Shown here in pieces: positions 62,228-64,000 of a DNA stretch of 64,000 nucleotides. The stretch's first letter is position 1. Each line of letters begins with the position of its first letter. The DNA lies in assembly GCA_002423285.1 (NCBI GenBank), contig DIVF01000024.1, positions 1-64,000 on the forward strand. The letters are read 5' to 3'. The notes beneath the pieces were generated by a model, which saw nothing but the letters and a program-made list of their open reading frames with translations, was not told the DNA's origin and did no database searches. The DNA is from Micavibrio sp. UBA6139. Lineage in GTDB: Bacteria > Pseudomonadota > Alphaproteobacteria > Micavibrionales > Micavibrionaceae. Position numbers and translations under genes: made by a program.

Positions 62228-63046
62228 CTAATCGGCAAATACCTTATCTGCGCGGCCATCATGATTCATTATAACAATATCCACGCGTCTGGACAGGTCC
62301 AGACGTTCATTTTGATCAACGATTTCATTAAGATCGCCGTATCCGCCATCCGATGCCCCGCGAATGGTCACAGGTTCCGTATAACCAACCCGGTCCAGCG
62401 ATGCTGACACCGCAGCCGCCCGCGACAAGGACAATTCCCAGCCAGAGGCATAATTTCCAGCCTCAGCCGGGTTCACGGCTTTCGGGTCGGCGTGACCAAC
62501 CAAATCAATTTTGTTCTTCATCCGGGAAAAGACCCCGCCAAGGCTGAAAAGCGGTTTGGCTGCGCCGTCCTTTAGAACCGCCTGTCCGCTGTCAAATGAC
62601 AAGGCGCGCGGCAGGGCCATGACCATTGTATCACCTTGCTGGGTTAAGGTGACATCGGACACCAGAACAGGGTCCTTCTCAATCGCAGAATTGATCAGAA
62701 GTTTTAAATAACCCAGATCAAGAGCGGTATGTAATTTGATCTTGCTGATGTCCAATGCCTCTTCCGGACCGGCCTTTTGCGCCTGACCATAGAACGGGTT
62801 CAGCTGACTGTTCAGCGACGCCATCATTTCAGAAAATTTTTCCTGTTCCGGCACCGATATTGAAAACATCATGACGAAGAAGGTCAACATCAACCCCATG
62901 ATGTCGGTGAAAGTCACCAGCCAGGGCATACTATTTTCTTTCGACCCGTCATCACCATAACGGTTACGGCGGCGCGGGCGATTGCGCACCAGCGCATCGG
63001 AAAAATCAGGCTTCAAATTCTTTTGTCTGTATTCGCTATTATCCAT
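62228..63046 (-). CDS. MotB-like OmpA-domain protein
   Basis: A 272-residue stator-type protein. The helix is PWLVTFTDIMGLMLTFFVMM with the channel Asp at residue 48. A plug-like segment and the OmpA-type peptidoglycan-binding domain follow (DLVGHADPKA, SRRVDIVIM). The ATG at 63046 has AAGGGGGTG at the right spacing, preferred over the GTG at 63055. It overlaps the 3' end of the second MotB-like gene by eight bases. A motA partner is not in view. Confidence 0.85.
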   Translation of the reverse strand: MDNSEYRQKNLKPDFSDALVRNRPRRRNRYGDDGSKENSMPWLVTFTDIMGLMLTFFVMMFSISVPEQEKFSEMMASLNSQLNPFYGQAQKAGPEEALDISKIKLHTALDLGYLKLLINSAIEKDPVLVSDVTLTQQGDTMVMALPRALSFDSGQAVLKDGAAKPLFSLGGVFSRMKNKIDLVGHADPKAVNPAEAGNYASGWELSLSRAAAVSASLDRVGYTEPVTIRGASDGGYGDLNEIVDQNERLDLSRRVDIVIMNHDGRADKVFAD

Positions 63047-63734
63047 CAGATTCACCCCCTTTATTCAGAGGGGTGAACATCAATTCAATATAATCAGGAT
63101 TGCCCTTTTTCAGGCCAATGGTCATCAACCGTGCAGGCAGACCTGCCTTTTCCAGTGTTTGCGCTGTCGCGGCGGCCGCTTTTACAAACTCCTCCATTTT
63201 TTGCGGTTCACGGTTGGCAACGCGCCCGGGATTACGGTCGAGGTTATAGGTAATGTCAACCCGGTACGGAATGCCGCGCCCATCGGTGCGCAGGATGGAA
63301 ATAAATGTTTCAAGAATGGGCTTAACAATGTCTGGCCTATTTCCCGCACCCAGCGTTGTGACAACACGTTCAAATTCTGTGCGCGGCAGGCGCATATACA
63401 TGACACCGCTTTCAGAACTGGTGATCGCTTCGGTTCCGGCGATATTGGCGGTAAGCAGCGCCTCAATCCGCTCCAGCGTTTTGCCCTGCTCCAACGCACG
63501 CTCTTCCGCCTGAATGTTCATGATGCGGAGCGTATCAACGCTGTCCATCTTTGCGGCGAAGGTCTCTTCAAGGCTTTGCCGCATGGGCTCGACCTTGGCT
63601 TCATCAAAAGTGGAAATGGAGTTCAGGACAATAAAAAACGCCAGCAGCATCACAAACAGGGACAAGCCCAGAAGCTGGCGACCAATGCCACCGCCACTTT
63701 CTGTCCTGATGGATTTACGCCGACGTTGGATCAC
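63039..63734 (-). CDS. MotB-like protein without channel Asp
   Basis: A 231-residue protein with GTG start. Its one membrane helix (GLSLFVMLLAFFIVLNSISTFDE) is laid out like MotB, but the residue in the place of the channel Asp is Ser. The C-terminal part has no clear OmpA fold but a distinct beta-rich domain (MYMRLPRTEFERVV, PYRVDITYNLDRNPG). It could bind or regulate the stator rather than conduct protons. Overlaps the true MotB-like gene by eight bases. Confidence 0.65.
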   Translation of the reverse strand: MIQRRRKSIRTESGGGIGRQLLGLSLFVMLLAFFIVLNSISTFDEAKVEPMRQSLEETFAAKMDSVDTLRIMNIQAEERALEQGKTLERIEALLTANIAGTEAITSSESGVMYMRLPRTEFERVVTTLGAGNRPDIVKPILETFISILRTDGRGIPYRVDITYNLDRNPGRVANREPQKMEEFVKAAAATAQTLEKAGLPARLMTIGLKKGNPDYIELMFTPLNKGGESDG

Positions 63735-63752
63735 GGCCTGTTCCTGATGAAA

Positions 63753-64000
63753 TTAGTTCATTTCCGGGATAGATGATTTTTGACGCTGTTCAGACATCAT
63801 GATGGTCAAGGTCCGCGCCCGTTCCGGGTTCATTTCCGCCATGATGGGCGAAGATTTACGCTCTGACATTTGCGTCATGATAACCAGCAGAACATCCAGA
63901 TCCAGCGTGTTTAGAATGCTGGCAGCGTCTTTTGGCTTCATGCCTTCATAAATTTTGACAAGGCTGGCAATGCGGGCGATTTCCTCATCAGAGCGTTTTT
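63753..64000 (-). CDS. MotE-like flagellar protein (partial, 5' end missing)
   Basis: The frame is open across the right edge, so only the C-terminal 82 codons are seen. They contain IARIASLVKIYEGMKPKDAASILNTLDLDVLLVIMTQMSERKSSPIMAEMNPERARTLT, which matches the MgtE-N domain of MotE-type proteins (PKDAAxIL, MxxRKxxxIMxxM). MotE is a chaperone or accessory for the flagellar stator in alphaproteobacteria. The N-terminal helix and coil lie beyond the window. It sits 18 bases before the MotB-like pair. Confidence 0.7.
   Translation of the reverse strand, partial: KRSDEEIARIASLVKIYEGMKPKDAASILNTLDLDVLLVIMTQMSERKSSPIMAEMNPERARTLTIMMSEQRQKSSIPEMN

Noticed and set aside
1..64000. CRISPR array, tRNA, rRNA, tmRNA or insertion sequence
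   Set aside because: None seen by eye: no spaced direct repeats of CRISPR length, no cloverleaf with TTC arm, no transposase-like frame.

Overview
The window reads as a chromosome segment of a free-living, flagellated, aerobically respiring alphaproteobacterium. Evidence for the class: the cell-cycle kinase CckA lies next to a flgB-flgC-fliE-fliQ-fliR-flhB block, there is a TrcR (DUF1013) cell-cycle regulator, a complete fbcFBC (bc1) operon with an acidic extension on cytochrome c1, small alphaproteobacterial families (DUF1192, DUF465, DUF1285), and a MoxR-DUF58-DUF4159 operon. GC looks moderate (mid-fifties). Together with a very large fibre-type adhesin and DUF1566/LamG secreted proteins this resembles the Micavibrio-like lineages, but that placement is inference.

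Layout. 1-2.7 kb: 5' part of a giant fibre protein on the minus strand, open at the left edge. 3.2-13.1 kb: mixed housekeeping genes (ExoD family, DsbB, HNH nuclease, carboxylesterase, GluQ, two tandem PAP2 phosphatases, XRE regulator, nitrilase, glutaredoxin, UbiH-type monooxygenase, ComF). 13.2-20.7 kb: an 856-residue methyltransferase protein, an NDUFAF5-like methyltransferase, GMP reductase, a quinone oxidoreductase, TrcR. 20.7-25.4 kb: aldehyde dehydrogenase, Na/Pi cotransporter, DUF924. 25.5-28.4 kb: bc1 complex. 28.6-32.3 kb: secreted DUF1566-LamG protein, two tiny genes each with its own terminator, HemF, an orphan membrane protein. 32.4-41 kb: CCA-adding enzyme, DUF1285, then the MoxR/DUF58/BatA-DUF4159/VWA-amidotransferase operon. 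41-42.2 kb: a two-gene signalling unit. 42.4-50.7 kb: lytic transglycosylase, DapA, SmpB, VasI-like protein, RecA, a glycine/asparagine repeat exoprotein, a DUF882 peptidase. 50.8-64 kb: CckA and flagellar export, rod and stator-like genes, ending inside a MotE-like gene.

The most unusual pattern is non-coding. At least eleven copies of a short GC-rich palindrome (core GGGGGCA..TGCCCCC flanked by TTAA and GGGG/CCCC) sit just after gene ends throughout the window, usually between convergent genes. Two AT-richer orphan membrane-protein genes are each bracketed by a pair of copies, and in one of them the repeat supplies the stop codon.

Other points of interest: the fibre adhesin with a YadA-like head segment; a CckA-like phospho-acceptor domain fused to a receiver without any kinase ATPase domain, paired with a LuxR-type regulator; and a MotB-like protein whose membrane aspartate is replaced. 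No CRISPR array, tRNA, rRNA, insertion sequence or prophage was seen.
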